A stretch of 64,000 bases of DNA from Bacillus_BA fengqiuensis (GCA_030813035.1 JAUSTV010000001.1), one strand, 5' to 3'. Positions 33,859 to 42,741 are shown, counted from the first letter of the stretch. The notes: generated by a model from the letters alone, not told the origin. Numbers and translations are program-made.

Positions 33859-34958
33859 TAGGATGGCTGAGACCGACTTTTTATTTTTCGTACCAACATA
33901 TACCCTAAAAACAGGACAAGTATATAAACATAGCTTACATAAAAAGCATATTTTGCATTCCACTCATATAAAAAACGTACCTCTTCACTATCATCTATAA
34001 AATGAGAAGCAATGACATAAATCATCATGAATAGAATGAGTGGATATTTTTGTTTCACTTTAAATACTTTTTTTGCTAAACGGCTCGCGCACCATAAATT
34101 TTGAATGACGATTGGGACAATAACGAGGACCCATGCAGCAACAAATACAAGCTCAAAGCGTTCAATGATGGTAAATGATACAGTTTTGGTCATTGTCAAA
34201 AACGGCCAAATCGTGATTTTTAATTGATTTTCGCTATAAAACAGAAAGCACATGAATGTAACAATCAAATATAGAAAAGTGGTGGCGGCATTTCCTAAAT
34301 AAGCATAACTTTTTGATTTTTGCCCCTCTTGGATAAATGGATAATACACCAAGATCGTAATCATTCCAGCATAGTTAAAGGTTACGGCTTTTGTTGCGTT
34401 CCAAAGTTCTGTCATTGTATGGACAGGAACCAGCGACAAATTCCCCCATTGAGCATAGCTTAATGTAAAAAACATCGGAAGAGTAATGATGAAAGCAAGA
34501 ATAATCTTAAAGAAACACATTCCAACGATGACACGAAAGCCGCCTGCAATGGTGTAGTAAGCAAGTATCAAAATGATTAAGGTTGGAAACCATGCTGGAA
34601 GCTGTGGAAACATCCATATTTGAATGATCCTTATATATGCATGTAAAACGGTTAAACCTGTCCAGGCAAACTGAACGATAATGAAAAGCGTAAACAATCT
34701 TCCCAGCCACTTTCCATAAACGAATTGGTGGATTTCAGAAATGTCTTGATGTTCATACTTTAACATCCGGAAAATAAAAAAGAGGGAAAGGTGGGCCATT
34801 AAGCCAGCTAAGAGGACACTAATCCAGCTATCATAACCTGCCTCTTTTACAAGTGCTCGTTGAAAAACTAAAATCCCTATTCCCAGCTGAGCGGAATGAA
34901 TCATAAAAAACAGCAAAAAAGAATTTACTTGAAAGTTTGGTCTCATTTGATTTGACAT
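33858..34958 (-). CDS. Lone germinant receptor B subunit (GerB/YndE-type permease)
   Basis: This 366-residue protein with about ten helices belongs to the spore-germination permease family (N-terminal SFLLFFMIHSAQLGIGILVF, residues 13-32). It has no A or C gene beside it. Lone B subunits can work with A and C proteins encoded elsewhere; two other complete operons lie within 30 kb. AAAGGAG lies 13 nt before the ATG. On the minus strand, TGCATA about 17 nt before CAAGCTT is a poor sigma-G candidate. Confidence 0.88.
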   Translation of the reverse strand: MSNQMRPNFQVNSFLLFFMIHSAQLGIGILVFQRALVKEAGYDSWISVLLAGLMAHLSLFFIFRMLKYEHQDISEIHQFVYGKWLGRLFTLFIIVQFAWTGLTVLHAYIRIIQIWMFPQLPAWFPTLIILILAYYTIAGGFRVIVGMCFFKIILAFIITLPMFFTLSYAQWGNLSLVPVHTMTELWNATKAVTFNYAGMITILVYYPFIQEGQKSKSYAYLGNAATTFLYLIVTFMCFLFYSENQLKITIWPFLTMTKTVSFTIIERFELVFVAAWVLVIVPIVIQNLWCASRLAKKVFKVKQKYPLILFMMIYVIASHFIDDSEEVRFLYEWNAKYAFYVSYVYILVLFLGYMLVRKIKSRSQPS

Positions 34959-35251
34959 GTCCGCTTAAAATCTCCTTTAAGCTTGGCTAGAAATTTCCAT
35001 ACTATGCAATTCTTATTATTCTTTGAATAGCAAGAACCTATACTTGGATTACCATTCGTTATGTTATGGCTAAAGGAGTTCACTTTTTAATTTCGGGTCT
35101 TATGTCAATAAAAACGAGATGGGTATGCCTTTTGTAAGGTGCTTTTTTCCTTATTTGACCAATCATATAAGGAATTGTCTTTGGACTAGGGCATATTATG
35201 GTTTTTAACTAAATATGATTGATATTGAAACATTAGTTTAGGGGGTGGAGT

Positions 35252-36154
35252 ATGAAAAATCAGCCGCAGCTTCCTGGCCATGTTAGTGTAGATCAGTTTA
35301 ATCAAATGTTAGTTTCGCCTGAATCGTTTGCCGCGAAACCTGAATCTCTTACCGAACAGTTATTTATTGAGCGCTCTCTCACTGAAAATAGATTTTGGCT
35401 CAGAATTATGAAAGAACATGCTCTATTTTTAGGTGATGGATTTAATCGAAAAGACACTCAACTGATACAACAAACAGACAGGTTTTATCATTTTTTTGAA
35501 CAACAAGAAAAAAAGGCACATCAAGTGCCGAAGAATGCAGCTTTGGTAAGGAAGTTAAATGAGGAAAGTATCGAATTGGTGCATGGTTTTCGGAATTTCA
35601 AAAGAAATCTGCTTATACTGATCATAAATTGTAAGGTAAGCGGCTTCAATTTTCCGTTGCTTGTTGACCACATTGCAAGGGAAGCAGAATATTTTATGAG
35701 GACGCTGAAAAAATTTAATAAGGGAGTCTTAGATCCCATTCAGGATGCCATCATTAACGAGAATGTATTTTGGCTTAAAATTATGATGGAACACTCCCGT
35801 TTTATTGCTTCATTATTGGATCAGTCTGAAAGGAATCTAGTCAATACAGCCAGAAAATTTGGAGATGATTTTGAGATACTTTTAAATCAGGCAAGGGATG
35901 TAGAATCGATGTTATATCGTAAACAGCCTACATACCCTATTATCGGTAAGATGAATAAAGACAGTGAAAGCGCCGCTACAGAACTTCGAGCATTTAAGAA
36001 AGCCGGGCTGGATCTTATTCGTTCTTGCCAGATTCGCAGCGTGATAAATCCTTTATTGGCAGACCATGTTGTACGGGAAGCTGACCACTTCCTGTATATG
36101 ATTCACGTGTTAGAAGACAGGTTAAATAAAAAAATGGCGGAACAGAGCCTATAA
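35252..36154 (+). CDS. DUF2935 helical protein, long form
   Basis: This 300-residue protein consists of two repeated helical bundles. The repeats start ENRFWLRIMKEHALFLGDG (about residues 45-63) and ENVFWLKIMMEHSRFIASL (about 170-188), each later followed by LVDHIAREAEYFM or LADHVVREADHFL. The conserved Glu/His set (EHxxF, DHxxREA) suggests metal binding, as in hemerythrin-like folds. GGGGTGG precedes the ATG. A paralogue is at 41656. It is followed after 35 nt by the His-rich YmaF-like gene. Confidence 0.85.
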   Translation: MKNQPQLPGHVSVDQFNQMLVSPESFAAKPESLTEQLFIERSLTENRFWLRIMKEHALFLGDGFNRKDTQLIQQTDRFYHFFEQQEKKAHQVPKNAALVRKLNEESIELVHGFRNFKRNLLILIINCKVSGFNFPLLVDHIAREAEYFMRTLKKFNKGVLDPIQDAIINENVFWLKIMMEHSRFIASLLDQSERNLVNTARKFGDDFEILLNQARDVESMLYRKQPTYPIIGKMNKDSESAATELRAFKKAGLDLIRSCQIRSVINPLLADHVVREADHFLYMIHVLEDRLNKKMAEQSL

Positions 36155-36189
36155 TAGCTGAACGTAAATAACTTGAGAGGGGTGAGTAA

Positions 36190-36528
36190 ATGGCCAAGGC
36201 AGGAAAAGATGATTTTGTAAAAGGATTTGTACCGCACCATAATCATGGCTCAGTTGATTATACTTCGGTTGAGGATGGGCATGTTCATCAATGTCTAGAT
36301 GTCACTTCTCCTCCCATAATGACTCAAGATAACAATCATATTCATTACACGGAGGGGTATGTTGTCTTTGAAGATGGGCATAACCATTATTATAAGGCTT
36401 ATTCCGGACCGGCGATTCCGGTAGGAAATGGAATGCATGTCCATTATTATGATTTTTATACGACTGAAAATGATGGACATCGACACCGTGTAAGAGGTGT
36501 TGATCAACCCGCTCCAGGTAATAAATAG
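36190..36528 (+). CDS. YmaF-family histidine-rich protein
   Basis: This 112-residue protein has five His-x-His pairs in repeating units: HHNHG (16-19), EDGHVH, NNHIHY, EDGHNHYY, GMHVHYYDF, DGHRHRV. The spacing of about 20 residues suggests a small beta-repeat that binds metal. YmaF-like proteins are common in spore formers; their role is not established. It probably forms an operon with the DUF2935 gene and ends in a strong terminator. Confidence 0.85.
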   Translation: MAKAGKDDFVKGFVPHHNHGSVDYTSVEDGHVHQCLDVTSPPIMTQDNNHIHYTEGYVVFEDGHNHYYKAYSGPAIPVGNGMHVHYYDFYTTENDGHRHRVRGVDQPAPGNK

Positions 36529-36566
36529 AAAATTAACGATATTTTATATTAGTATTAAGACAAATA

Positions 36567-36614
36567 GAGGCAGGGTCAAAAAGTCGGCGATGAACAACTT
36601 TTTGACCCTGCCTC
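36567..36614 (+). terminator. Terminator of the DUF2935-YmaF pair
   Basis: GAGGCAGGGTCAAAAAGT pairs with ACTTTTTGACCCTGCCTC. The stem is perfect but the T-run is short. Confidence 0.7.
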
Positions 36615-36745
36615 AATTACTGCTAGTTATCGCTTTTTCCTTGTTGAATGAGCAGGGGGGCTAGTTCAAGAAAGGTACTTTTTCTTTTTGGTGAATCAAC
36701 AATAGTATTGTTTAACAAAGCATTTTCTTAAAATTAGTAAAAAAA

Positions 36746-36772
36746 TGAAACGAAATGTTCTGTTATCCCGTA
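36746..36772 (+). promoter_or_regulatory. ECF-sigma (sigma-W-like) promoter of spo0M
   Basis: TGAAAC (36746-36751), 17 nt, CGTA (36769-36772), 43 nt before the start codon. Bacillus subtilis spo0M is known to be under sigma-W as well as sigma-H. Confidence 0.75.
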
Positions 36773-36815
36773 TACTTGAATGGAATCATATTGCCGCAAA
36801 AATGGAGGAGAAAAC

Positions 36816-37757
36816 ATGTTTAAAAAATTTATGGCGAAACTTGGTGTCGGCTCTGCTAAAGTGGATTTAATGTTACCTAATCCGGAATATGCAATGAATG
36901 AAATTGTGCATGGAACGATTCGTGTACAAGGCGGAAACGTCGAACAGGAGATGAACAGCATTGCAGTTGAGCTGTGGCTTCAAGTCGTTTCTAAAAAGGG
37001 ACAGACGTTCACGCATAAAATTACCAGTATTCCTGTCGTACAGCCTTTTGTCATTGGAGTGAACGAAACGAGAGATTTTTCATTTACATATAAGCTTCCG
37101 GAAGGGCTTCCGATTTCGGTGGGGAACGTTTCGTACCATTTTAAAACACATCTTGATATTGCGGGAGGCGTTGACAGCGCAGACCATGATGCGATCCGTA
37201 TTTTGGCTCCTGCTCACTTTTATTCATTATTTGAAGCGTTCGATCGCCTTGGCTTCCGCGAAAAACATGGATCCGGGGACTTTAACGGCTATAAGCAGGA
37301 ATTCGAATTATTCCCGACAAGCTTTTTAGCCGGAGAAGTGAAGGAAGTGGAGTTTGAAGCGGCGATTGAGCAGGATGGGATTCGCATGTTGCTTGAGCTT
37401 GATGTTCCATCGTTTGGAAGAGAAGTCGAGCTGAAGCGTGAAATCTTCTTATCGAATGCGTTGATGGATGATATTGAAAAGTTGGCTGAAACGTTGAAAC
37501 AAATCATGACGGAAACGCTTGGTCAAACCCACTTGTACCAGTCGCACCGTATGAGTCTTGGACATGGCCACCACGGTCACCATAAAAGCGGATTGGGCGG
37601 TGCTATCGGCGGCATGGCGGCAGGTTTTTTCGGAGGGATGCTTGCGGCCGAAATGCTGGATGAGATGATGGACGGCGCCGACGAGGCATTCGGTGACTTT
37701 GAAGGGGAAGAAGAAGGCGGCTTCATGGATGATTTCTTCGGCGGCGAAGAAGACTAA
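36816..37757 (+). CDS. spo0M: Sporulation-control protein Spo0M
   Basis: This 313-residue protein has an arrestin-like Spo0M N-terminal domain (about residues 1-250), then a His-rich stretch (GHGHHGHHK, near 260), a glycine-rich hydrophobic segment (GGAIGGMAAGFFGGMLAAEM) and a very acidic end. Spo0M modulates the sporulation phosphorelay and cell division. It is longer than the 258-residue Bacillus subtilis form because of the C-terminal tail. ATG 36816 follows GGAGGAG. Confidence 0.93.
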   Translation: MFKKFMAKLGVGSAKVDLMLPNPEYAMNEIVHGTIRVQGGNVEQEMNSIAVELWLQVVSKKGQTFTHKITSIPVVQPFVIGVNETRDFSFTYKLPEGLPISVGNVSYHFKTHLDIAGGVDSADHDAIRILAPAHFYSLFEAFDRLGFREKHGSGDFNGYKQEFELFPTSFLAGEVKEVEFEAAIEQDGIRMLLELDVPSFGREVELKREIFLSNALMDDIEKLAETLKQIMTETLGQTHLYQSHRMSLGHGHHGHHKSGLGGAIGGMAAGFFGGMLAAEMLDEMMDGADEAFGDFEGEEEGGFMDDFFGGEED

Positions 37758-37810
37758 CATAACATAATGAGCTTATCAGCTAAAGGATAAGCTCAAAGCA
37801 TAATGAAAAA

Positions 37811-37858
37811 GGGACCATCATGTAAACTTGTATTTTCAGAAGTTTGCATGGTGGTCTC
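37811..37858 (+). terminator. Terminator after spo0M
   Basis: GGGACCATCATGTAAACTT pairs with AAGTTTGCATGGTGGTCTC, with a weak T tail. A smaller stem, GAGCTTATC/GATAAGCTC, precedes it at 37771. Confidence 0.7.
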
Positions 37859-38018
37859 TTCGTTTGGTTTATCTTATACAATTCTTTAAGATGAACAGAT
37901 TCAGCTTATATCAAGACGATATTAAAGTGAGTTGAAGTTTCCACTTTAAAATATGGTATCATTGTAATTTTTAAACGAAAGCGATGAACCTTGCGGCGGT
38001 GTTTGCCCTGTTCTGTAT

Positions 38019-38063
38019 AAACTGCGAGATAGAAGGAGTATTTTTCCTTCTATCTCGCAGTTT
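38019..38063. other. Isolated perfect 19-bp hairpin
   Basis: AAACTGCGAGATAGAAGGA, a seven-base loop, and its exact complement. There is no T-run outside the stem. It is 100 nt before the SLT/SLH gene, with no gene between it and the spo0M terminator. It could be part of a small RNA, an mRNA leader, or a short palindromic element. Confidence 0.6.
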
Positions 38064-38163
38064 ACATAGGTCTTTTATCCTAATTACAAGAGATTAGGAG
38101 AGTTATCCATAGTAATCTAGCATTTTATGGTAGAATGATAGCGGAAGAAAGGGGAAATGAACA

Positions 38164-39633
38164 GTGAAAAAAACAGCCATTTCATTATTGGCGGCGAGCG
38201 TATGGATGGGGACCGTCGTGATGATACCTACGAGTACATATGCACAGGCTGAAGCAACATCTTCCGCTCAGCAGTCTGCCAATGAGGAACTTTCATATGG
38301 AAAGAAAAAAGAATTATTGACGCAAACAGCCATCAAATATGGAATCCCTCCTGAAATCTTGAAGGGCATTGCGATGGCGGAGACTAAAATGAATCAATTC
38401 AATGCAGACGGAACACCGATCCTCACCGAAGACGGCGGGATTGGGATGATGCAAATTACCGCATCCGAACAAGAATTGGCGCAAATGTTGAAGGAACCGG
38501 TTGATGTCGAACGCCTTAAATATGATACGGCATACAATATAGAGGTCGGGGCAAAAATTTTGAAGGTGAAATGGAGCTACAATCATATCCCGAAAATTAA
38601 CGAGGCCGATCCGATGATTCTCGAAAACTGGTATTTTGCCGTTATGGCTTATAATGGATTATCTCAAACGAATGATCCGAAGTTGAGCGAACAGACGTAC
38701 CAGGATCGAGTATTTGCTGAAATTAAGAAAGGGAGCCTCAGCGACGTGAAGGCGATTCCGTCTTTTACAGTGGAATATCCGAATCCGGACAAACCGTATT
38801 TAATGAGCTTTCCTCAAGACAAACTCCATTATGATTGGCCTGAACTGAACACGCCGTCCACCCAGGTGTACAAGGCCGGGGATTTTGTGTATACCCTTAA
38901 TACACAATTGAACATTTCCAATTTACGAAATGAAGTAGATGGAAAAGTAACGGGAACTTTGCCGCACTATACGCCGCTTGAAATTGTCGGCGGGCCATAT
39001 GAAAAAGAACAAAACGGGCAGTCCAATCATTTTTCGATGTATAAGGTGAAGGGAAATGGCATAGAAGGCTATATCGCCTCTTCTAATGTCCGAAAAGCCG
39101 ATATCAACGTCTTTTCGGATTTGAAAGCGGGAGAAGAAAGAACGTCCGCCGTGGCGTATCTTCAGTCTAAAGGGGTGCTGAACGGTTATCAAGATGGTAC
39201 ATATAAACCGGATCAGCCGCTCACGAGACGCCAGGCCGCGAAGCTTCTCGTCAATGAACTCGGTTTAATGAAGCCCGAAGGATATAAGGTGCAGTCTACG
39301 GATATTGACCCAAAAGACGAGTTTTATGAACATATGGTCATTTTGGAAGCTAATGGCATTATGGGGAAAGGCGGAGCATTCCGTCCTTATGAATCATTGA
39401 CAAGACAACAAATGGCAGCTGTATTGACACGCTCTTATGAAAAATGGTACAAACCGTCAACAACGCAATACACCTTTAAAGACGTCAATCCGGCCAGTGA
39501 ATTTTACAAGAGCATCAACCAACTGGCCAATAATAAGGTAACGATCGCAACCGATTATTTTAAACCGGCCGATAAAGTGACACGCGGCCATTTCGCTTTA
39601 TTTTTAGCGAGAACCGCCAAATTGAAACCGTAA
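38164..39633 (+). CDS. Secreted lytic transglycosylase with SH3 and SLH domains
   Basis: This 489-residue wall-associated enzyme has a signal peptide (1-27), an SLT domain (about 45-180; AMAETKMNQ with the catalytic Glu, GGIGMMQIT, VMAYNGL), a bacterial SH3-like segment (about 262-328) and three SLH repeats (about 335-489; GYQDGTYKPDQPLTRRQAAKLL is the first conserved block). SLH repeats bind pyruvylated wall polymer. It should cut glycan strands at the cell surface. The gene is monocistronic. Confidence 0.88.
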   Translation: MKKTAISLLAASVWMGTVVMIPTSTYAQAEATSSAQQSANEELSYGKKKELLTQTAIKYGIPPEILKGIAMAETKMNQFNADGTPILTEDGGIGMMQITASEQELAQMLKEPVDVERLKYDTAYNIEVGAKILKVKWSYNHIPKINEADPMILENWYFAVMAYNGLSQTNDPKLSEQTYQDRVFAEIKKGSLSDVKAIPSFTVEYPNPDKPYLMSFPQDKLHYDWPELNTPSTQVYKAGDFVYTLNTQLNISNLRNEVDGKVTGTLPHYTPLEIVGGPYEKEQNGQSNHFSMYKVKGNGIEGYIASSNVRKADINVFSDLKAGEERTSAVAYLQSKGVLNGYQDGTYKPDQPLTRRQAAKLLVNELGLMKPEGYKVQSTDIDPKDEFYEHMVILEANGIMGKGGAFRPYESLTRQQMAAVLTRSYEKWYKPSTTQYTFKDVNPASEFYKSINQLANNKVTIATDYFKPADKVTRGHFALFLARTAKLKP

Positions 39634-39642
39634 ATCAAAAAT

Positions 39643-39678
39643 AAAAAGGACATGAATCCAAGCATTCATGTCCTTTTT
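39643..39678. terminator. Bidirectional terminator between the SLT/SLH and yflJ-like genes
   Basis: AAAAAGGACATGAAT pairs with ATTCATGTCCTTTTT. Confidence 0.85.
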
Positions 39679-39700
39679 GCGTATTCGGCATAGTGGAACT

Positions 39701-39856
39701 TTATTCTGTTTTTTGTTCCTTTTCTGCGACAAGCTGAAAATACAGATTGCGTACGATATATGTCTTGTACGATTCCAGCTTTCGACCATCCAGCTTCGTA
39801 ATATTGGCTTCCTTCAATTGTTGAATGAACCAGCCTTTTGAGTATAAATGAGCCAT
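39701..39856 (-). CDS. YflJ-like small protein (DUF2639)
   Basis: This 51-residue protein has the motif YSKGWFIQQLKE (residues 5-16) and SYKTYIVRNLYF (29-40), which match the small DUF2639 proteins of Bacillus such as YflJ. The GAAGGGAG ribosome site is about 11 nt before ATG 39856. The function is unknown. It was found by reading the minus strand; it lies in a different frame from a longer spurious open frame. Confidence 0.8.
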   Translation of the reverse strand: MAHLYSKGWFIQQLKEANITKLDGRKLESYKTYIVRNLYFQLVAEKEQKTE

Positions 39857-40096
39857 CTGTCTTCAAACTCCCTTCACATCCATCGGTACCATCAATATAT
39901 TGATGTTTTGGGCTATTGGTGCAGGGAAGGAAGTAAAAAAACATATTTAATCTTATTAAACTATGTTCTAAATAAACAGTATGTATTTGAAAAATTTCAA
40001 TCTGTACTTTCATGTAAAACTATTTTTTGATCTCTCCCAGCTAAACAAGAAAGGAAGAAAAACACATTCATGTCGTTTTTCTTCCCTGATATGTTC

Positions 40097-40756
40097 TTAA
40101 TGCATATTGTTAGTGCCTGGCTGCGGCATTTGCGGTTGTCCTTGTGCAGGAGCATAAGCATTCAGCATTTGCTGCATATCCTGCCCGGCGAGCTGAGGAA
40201 CTTGATAGTAATGATGTTTATTTTGATAAAGCGAGATTTCATATGCCATTTCAATACAGTTCGGGATGGAATCAGCCACGACACGTCGCATGACAGGGTT
40301 CGTCATTTCACATGCAGTCATGGCTTTTAACGCAGCGCCGGATTTTACCAATCCTAACATATGGCCGGAAATGCCCTGATCTTTAATATCGGCAAGCGAT
40401 TGATTCGGCTTTTTCGGTTGAGAAGGCTTCAATCCGTAAATGAAATCATTGCTTTGAGTCATTTTATAGCTTTGAGTCGGCACGGTCGGATCTTGCCCTG
40501 TTTTAAAGGTTTCCACCATCGTGTTGTATTCCGTCTGCATGAATTGATATTGGCGGTCTAGAATATCAAGAAGCTCGGGGTCTTGTACATATTGACGGAA
40601 CATCATATATTGGTCGAGTGTATTAATTGTCCCGGCAAGAAGCTCATGCACATCAAATACCTCGTGGCCCCCATGGTTCATCTGCTGCGGCACTTGCCCT
40701 GTATGCATATTCATATGTGTTTGCCCGTTGTTCATTGGCTGTTGATTTTGCATCAT
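40097..40756 (-). CDS. CotF-family spore coat protein (YhcQ-like)
   Basis: This 219-residue protein has a Gln/Asn/Met/His-rich N-terminus (1-28), the CotF core EVFDVHELLAGTINTLDQYM (about 32-51), FIYGLKPSQPKKPNQ near 104, and a Gln/Pro-rich C-terminus. It closely resembles YhcQ-type coat proteins. GGAGGGG precedes the ATG. A matching forespore promoter lies just upstream. Confidence 0.9.
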   Translation of the reverse strand: MMQNQQPMNNGQTHMNMHTGQVPQQMNHGGHEVFDVHELLAGTINTLDQYMMFRQYVQDPELLDILDRQYQFMQTEYNTMVETFKTGQDPTVPTQSYKMTQSNDFIYGLKPSQPKKPNQSLADIKDQGISGHMLGLVKSGAALKAMTACEMTNPVMRRVVADSIPNCIEMAYEISLYQNKHHYYQVPQLAGQDMQQMLNAYAPAQGQPQMPQPGTNNMH

Positions 40757-40793
40757 CGTATCCCCTCCAAATGGTTATTGGCCATACGCATGT

Positions 40794-40823
40794 TAGTATG
40801 GCTTTTCCTGTTTTCCATATGCA
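40794..40823 (-). promoter_or_regulatory. Sigma-G promoter of the CotF-like gene
   Basis: On the minus strand TGCATA (40818-40823), 17 nt, CATACTA (40794-40800), about 37 nt from the ATG. Both hexamers fit the forespore sigma-G consensus closely. Confidence 0.75.
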
Positions 40824-40953
40824 GTCATTATTTGGAGAGAGATGAGGAAAATTCGATCATTTTTTCCGCGAAATTGTTTTCTATTTAAATAAAATAAGTC
40901 CATCTAACAAATAGTACATATTGTAATGAAATACGAAAGGCGGTAGGGAACAA

Positions 40954-41157
40954 ATGAAAAAAGATCAAGAAAATATGGCGGTTGCGAATCAAGGTGCTGA
41001 TGCCGAGCAGTACAGTAATCAAGACACACCAACAGGAAATACGGATGTGACACAAGAACAAGTAAGCGATGTGTACATGGCGGGATCCAGTGATGGGGTC
41101 ATGCAATTGGAAGGAAACAAAGAAATTCATATTCCCCAAACAGGATACGAAGAATAG
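40954..41157 (+). CDS. Small YozQ-like protein (DUF4025)
   Basis: This 67-residue hydrophilic acidic protein ends in IPQTGYEE and has TGNTDVTQEQVSDVYMAG in the middle, a pattern seen in the small DUF4025 proteins of Bacillus. AAGGCGGTAGGG precedes the ATG. The function is unknown. Confidence 0.6.
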   Translation: MKKDQENMAVANQGADAEQYSNQDTPTGNTDVTQEQVSDVYMAGSSDGVMQLEGNKEIHIPQTGYEE

Positions 41158-41168
41158 GATACAGAATG

Positions 41169-41204
41169 AAAAAGCGGATCCCTTCACAAGAGATTCCGCT
41201 TTTT
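41169..41204. terminator. Terminator after the YozQ-like gene
   Basis: AAAAAGCGGA pairs with TCCGCTTTTT, with T/A runs on both sides. Confidence 0.75.
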
Positions 41205-41258
41205 ATGTGATAGAGGGTTTACGATTGCCGCCATGCTTCCTTTCAGCGAAAGAATTCA

Positions 41259-41519
41259 TCAATGAATGGTTCTTGGTGTATAGTCTGCGTAAAACGGACG
41301 TCCATCCAATTTATCTTTATGAATTCTTCGTTTCAGGTTTTCGATTAAATACAACCCGTATAGACCAAACAAGTCTTCATCTGTTAGTTCCTTCAGCAAG
41401 TCGACTACGTCTTCATGGCTCAGTTCATCCAAAACGGAAGCGGCGAGAAGTTCAGCGTCTATTTCTTGACTCGATAATTGGTGTTTATAAGCTTGATATA
41501 GGTCGTCCACAAATGTCAT
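41259..41519 (-). CDS. Small acidic cytoplasmic protein (DUF6154-like)
   Basis: This 86-residue protein starts MTFVDDLYQAYKHQLS and is helical and acidic (LSHEDVVDLLKELTDEDL). It resembles a small conserved Bacillus family. ATG 41519 has the ideal AAGGAGG site; the 14-residue upstream extension is rejected. The function is unknown. Confidence 0.7.
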   Translation of the reverse strand: MTFVDDLYQAYKHQLSSQEIDAELLAASVLDELSHEDVVDLLKELTDEDLFGLYGLYLIENLKRRIHKDKLDGRPFYADYTPRTIH

Positions 41520-41655
41520 TGCGAATCCTCCTTTCTGAGACGAGACAAATGATTGATACATTTAGTGTAAGTATCATATCGTTTTTACATCCGTCCTTAA
41601 AAAAGGGGGAATTGGTGAGAATTGTAAAGTGAAAAAACATGTCAAGAGTTCCGTA

Positions 41656-42456
41656 TTATGAAGGTTTTTCTGTTCTCGGCTTGGCAGGATTGCAATCGGG
41701 GGACGGCAATCCGGATGATTGGGCAAGCTTCATCAAATAATAACATTCTTCCCTCGCCATATGATCGGCCATCAATTCCGAAAAGGTTCCGAGAACTTGT
41801 TCAGACAGCTCCAGTTCTTCCAATTCACGAAGGAATTTGGAAAAAAGCTGAAGTTCAAATGATACATCTTTGGTAAATCGTTTCAAGGCTGGGAACGAGG
41901 TGAGGTTCGTCCGTAAATAACCGGTCATCTCGACAGCCTTTAAATAAAATTGTTCAAAGTGTTTTGTATATCCCTCACTTTTTTCTTTCAAGCGTTTTTC
42001 TACTTGATCCAATTGGCTGGAAATGGCTCCGGCATGACCGGCCGCATCCAGCAGCCATACTAAGTGATAATGCAGTTCATGTGAAACGGGTGGAATTTCT
42101 TTTTTTATCAAGTACGGCAAAATGGTAATATATTCTTCTACCTCATTGACCATATGGTTGATAAAAGTAGGGGGGAGCGATGTTTTGATGGTTCCTTCTA
42201 AGTGTTTTCGAATTAAAGAAAGTTTGAACGTACGAATGTTTTGGGCTTCTTTCAGCGCCTCTTCTCCAAGTCGGATCCAGTCGGTTTGCCCAACTTGGTT
42301 TAACAATCGATCAAATGTTTGGCGGAAGGCCTTGGCCTGTTGAATTTCCTCTTTTTCGCTTTCGGCTAATGAATCCAATATAAATCGGGAATGGTCCCCT
42401 AATATTTGGAGCCAAAATTTATGCTCAAGTGCCGCTGTTTCCTCGTATGTAGCCAT
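41656..42456 (-). CDS. DUF2935 helical protein, second paralogue
   Basis: This 266-residue protein shows the same two-bundle plan as the protein at 35252: EHKFWLQILGDHSRFILDS (11-29) and the second half HYHLVWLLDAAGHAGAISS with LMADHMAREECYYL near 228-241. The His/Glu residues of the EHxxW and DHMAREE blocks are kept. AAGGAGG precedes the ATG. Two divergent copies within 7 kb suggest an old duplication. Confidence 0.85.
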   Translation of the reverse strand: MATYEETAALEHKFWLQILGDHSRFILDSLAESEKEEIQQAKAFRQTFDRLLNQVGQTDWIRLGEEALKEAQNIRTFKLSLIRKHLEGTIKTSLPPTFINHMVNEVEEYITILPYLIKKEIPPVSHELHYHLVWLLDAAGHAGAISSQLDQVEKRLKEKSEGYTKHFEQFYLKAVEMTGYLRTNLTSFPALKRFTKDVSFELQLFSKFLRELEELELSEQVLGTFSELMADHMAREECYYLMKLAQSSGLPSPDCNPAKPRTEKPS

Positions 42457-42560
42457 CGGAAACCTCCTTGTGATTTTCTTCCATTATATATATGAGCTTG
42501 AAGGAGTAAATATTAGATGCTGTTGAAAGATGAGATCAGGAAAAGAATCAGTCTCTGGCC

Positions 42561-42594
42561 AAAAAAGAGGGAGCAGACATCTTCTGCTCCTTTT
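42561..42594 (-). terminator. Minus-strand terminator
   Basis: GAGCAGA/TCTGCTC stem with a CTCTTTTTT tail on the minus strand, placed after the short fragment at 42598. Confidence 0.65.
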
Positions 42595-42597
42595 CCA

Positions 42598-42741
42598 TTA
42601 ACCAAGCATATCAATAGCCGATTTTGCATTTTTAGCATCATTTTGAAGAAGTTTTTCCAAATCATAGGCAGGGTAGCAGCCGTCTTCATACATGTATTCG
42701 AATACTTGATAATGCAATGGAATGACTGACGGAAAAGGAAG
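42598..42741 (-). pseudogene. Possible small gene or gene end lacking a start codon
   Basis: The minus-strand frame ending at 42598 reads HYQVFEYMYEDGCYPAYD followed by LEKLLQNDAKNAKSAIDMLG and is placed correctly before a terminator. It is open only from 42741, has no ATG/GTG/TTG near its start and no ribosome site. It looks like the preserved 3' end of a lost gene. Confidence 0.35.

Noticed and set aside
33796..33861. 21-codon frame with a good ribosome site (GAGGTGAAAG)
   Set aside because: Its end lies in the hairpin with T-run; too short to support and not recognised as a leader peptide.
39666..40013. 115-codon minus-strand frame
   Set aside because: It overlaps the YflJ-like gene in a different frame and reads through the terminator; the smaller gene has family motifs and a ribosome site.
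41069..41632. 187-codon plus-strand frame over the YozQ-like and DUF6154-like genes
   Set aside because: It crosses a terminator and lies antisense to a gene with an ideal ribosome site.
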